Positions 4,779-5,741 of a stretch of DNA of 5,741 bases are shown piece after piece. The notes beneath the pieces were generated by a model that saw only the letters and a program-made list of their open reading frames with translations, made no database searches and was not told the DNA's origin. Numbering within the stretch: position 1 is the first letter of the stretch; every line of letters starts with the position of its first letter. The position numbers and the translations under genes are program-made. The DNA is from Clostridia bacterium (GTDB lineage Bacteria; Bacillota; Clostridia; Oscillospirales; CAG-272), in the NCBI GenBank assembly GCA_017625275.1, contig JAGALI010000155.1, positions 1 through 5,741 on the forward strand. The letters run 5' to 3'.

Positions 4779-5636
4779 ATGCAAACATTCATAGAAATTT
4801 TAAAGGCGATACTTATCGGTATAGTTCAAGGAATAACTGAGTGGCTTCCTGTGTCCAGCACAGGACACATGATAATCGTAAACGATTTCTTTCCACTTAA
4901 TTCCTCGGCAGAGTTTTGGGACCTTTTCGAGGTTGTGATTCAGCTTGGCTCAATTCTTGCAGTTATCGTTCTATTCTTCGATAAGCTAAATCCATTTTCA
5001 AAAAAGAAAACTCCGGAGCTTAAGAAAAAGACCTGGGGACTTTGGCTAAGAGTAATTGTTGCTATCATACCTACAGCCATTATAGGCGTGCCAATTGACC
5101 TGTTGATTGATCACTTGGTGGGCGATAGCGCTATGGCAACAATCCTTCTTATTTGCTCAGCATTAATTATCTACGGCGTGTTCTTTATTCTTATAGAGCG
5201 CCTAGGTAAAAATAAAGCCAAAAAATACACAGATGTGTATGATATTGACTATTTAACAGCAATAAAAATCGGATGCTTTCAGTCACTTTCGGTAGTGCCA
5301 GGAACCTCGCGCTCAGGCTCGACAATCCTTGGCGCATCACTATGTGGCGCTACAAGAGAGGCAGCAGCTGAATTTTCGTTCTTTCTTGCAATTCCAGTAA
5401 TGCTAGGTGCATCACTTTTGAAGGGCGCAAAGGCTATTTTTATCGACCACCTGTCGATGAGTGCAACAGAGGTGCTTATATTGATTACAGGAACACTTGT
5501 GGCATTTGTTGTATCTCTCGTGGTTATAAAATTCCTTATGAGCTTTGTGAAAAGCCATAGCTTTGAGGTGTTTGGCTGGTATAGAATAGCCATAGGCGTT
5601 ATCTTAATTATATACGCTTTAATTAAATATCTTTAA
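4779..5636 (+). CDS. uppP: Undecaprenyl-diphosphatase UppP (BacA family)
   Basis: This 285-residue membrane enzyme removes a phosphate from undecaprenyl diphosphate on the outer face of the membrane. That regenerates the carrier for peptidoglycan and other surface polymers, and raised levels give bacitracin tolerance. The two family motifs are intact: QGITEWLPVSSTGH (17-30), containing the (E/Q)xxxE residues Q17 and E21 plus H30, and PGTSRSG (174-180), with S177, R178 and S179. Hydrophobic segments lie near 50-67, 88-106, 118-139, 196-214, 230-254 and 265-283, besides the two re-entrant motif regions. The end, FEVFGWYRI (262-270), is also typical. Length is normal for the family. It starts 2 nt after the U32 stop, with GAGAGG (4768-4773) inside that gene as its ribosome binding site, so it is probably translationally coupled. 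It is the last gene of the operon, and no terminator hairpin is visible after it. Confidence 0.96.
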   Translation: MQTFIEILKAILIGIVQGITEWLPVSSTGHMIIVNDFFPLNSSAEFWDLFEVVIQLGSILAVIVLFFDKLNPFSKKKTPELKKKTWGLWLRVIVAIIPTAIIGVPIDLLIDHLVGDSAMATILLICSALIIYGVFFILIERLGKNKAKKYTDVYDIDYLTAIKIGCFQSLSVVPGTSRSGSTILGASLCGATREAAAEFSFFLAIPVMLGASLLKGAKAIFIDHLSMSATEVLILITGTLVAFVVSLVVIKFLMSFVKSHSFEVFGWYRIAIGVILIIYALIKYL

Positions 5637-5653
5637 AATTTAACAAAAAACTA

Positions 5654-5682
5654 TTGCATAAACAAAAAAAGTATGCTATATT
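5654..5682 (+). promoter_or_regulatory. Extended -10 promoter of the gene at the right edge
   Basis: The -35 box is TTGCAT (5654-5659), the spacer is 17 nt, and the -10 box is TATATT (5677-5682) with TG at 5674-5675. Start is expected near 5689, giving a leader of about 36 nt. Its spacer, AAACAAAAAAAGTATGC, closely resembles that of the promoter at 810-838. The weaker -35 box is offset by the extended -10. Confidence 0.72.
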
Positions 5683-5711
5683 ATTTGTGGAAAAAATTTT
5701 AAATAAAAAAT

Positions 5712-5716
5712 AGGAG
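5712..5716 (+). promoter_or_regulatory. Ribosome binding site of the gene at the right edge
   Basis: AGGAG lies 8 nt before the ATG at 5725, in an otherwise A-rich leader. It is the main evidence that this ATG is a true start. Confidence 0.75.
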
Positions 5717-5724
5717 TAACAAAA

Positions 5725-5741
5725 ATGACTTACAACAAGAA
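5725..5741 (+). CDS. Start of a gene that leaves the window (MTYNK...)
   Basis: An ATG with a good Shine-Dalgarno site and its own promoter opens a frame of five complete codons before the sequence ends. The short start resembles that of some clostridial phosphoglycerate kinases (M-x-x-N-K-K-T), a glycolytic gene that would suit a strong promoter. Five residues cannot support an identification, so no product is assigned. Confidence 0.6.

Larger units (their letters stand above)
1173..5636 (+). other. Predicted four-gene operon: ABC ATPase, permease, U32, uppP
   Basis: One strong promoter (1149-1178) precedes four co-directional genes separated by -8, +10 and +2 nt, with no hairpin terminator or promoter-like gap between them. 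Each downstream gene has a Shine-Dalgarno site at or inside the end of the previous one. The boundary at the left is the terminator at 1111-1141. At the right there is no clear terminator, and some read-through into the gene at 5725 is likely. Confidence 0.8.

Noticed and set aside
1..5741. CRISPR array, tRNA/rRNA genes, insertion sequences or phage genes
   Set aside because: No regularly spaced repeats, tRNA-like cloverleaf arms, transposase motifs or phage structural motifs were seen. The genes fill nearly the whole window, and the longest gap (676-919) holds a terminator and a promoter.

Overview
The window looks like chromosome from an anaerobic, AT-rich, low-to-mid GC Firmicute, most likely a Clostridia-type gut or rumen bacterium. 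The reasons are a pyruvate:ferredoxin oxidoreductase, strong GGAGG-type ribosome binding sites, TTGACA promoters with extended -10 boxes, tightly packed co-directional genes, and protein sequences of clostridial character. No species can be named from the sequence. All supported genes lie on the + strand.

Layout. (1) 1-675 is the C-terminal fifth of pyruvate:ferredoxin (flavodoxin) oxidoreductase, closed by a textbook terminator at 677-706. (2) 707-1141 is a self-contained cassette for a 59-residue acidic peptide at 920-1099, with its own near-consensus promoter (810-838), a roughly 75-nt leader, a strong Shine-Dalgarno site and its own terminator (1111-1141). (3) 1149-5636 is a four-gene transcription unit behind a second strong promoter: ABC ATPase (1211-1924), large ABC-2-like permease (1917-3527), U32 family protein of the TrhP/YrrO tRNA-hydroxylation type (3538-4776), and undecaprenyl-diphosphatase UppP (4779-5636). 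Junctions are an 8-nt overlap, a 10-nt gap and a 2-nt gap, so translation is probably coupled. (4) 5637-5741 holds a third extended -10 promoter, a Shine-Dalgarno site and the first five codons of a gene that leaves the window.

How the genes may work together. The ATPase and permease form one exporter. UppP recycles the undecaprenyl carrier and confers bacitracin tolerance in many bacteria. An ABC-2 exporter linked to a BacA-type UppP recalls the bcrABD bacitracin-resistance layout, although the permease here is about twice BcrB size and a tRNA-modification-type U32 gene sits between them. That link is inference.

The least explained element is the small peptide: no recognised function, net charge near -10, a Lys-Tyr-x-x-Pro-Glu-Ile-Glu-Ile start and a Gly-Gly at its centre. 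Its cassette is bracketed by a 17-bp direct repeat. A GC-rich palindrome in the spacer of the ABC-operon promoter, part of a 10-mer repeated inside the U32 gene, is the best candidate regulatory site.
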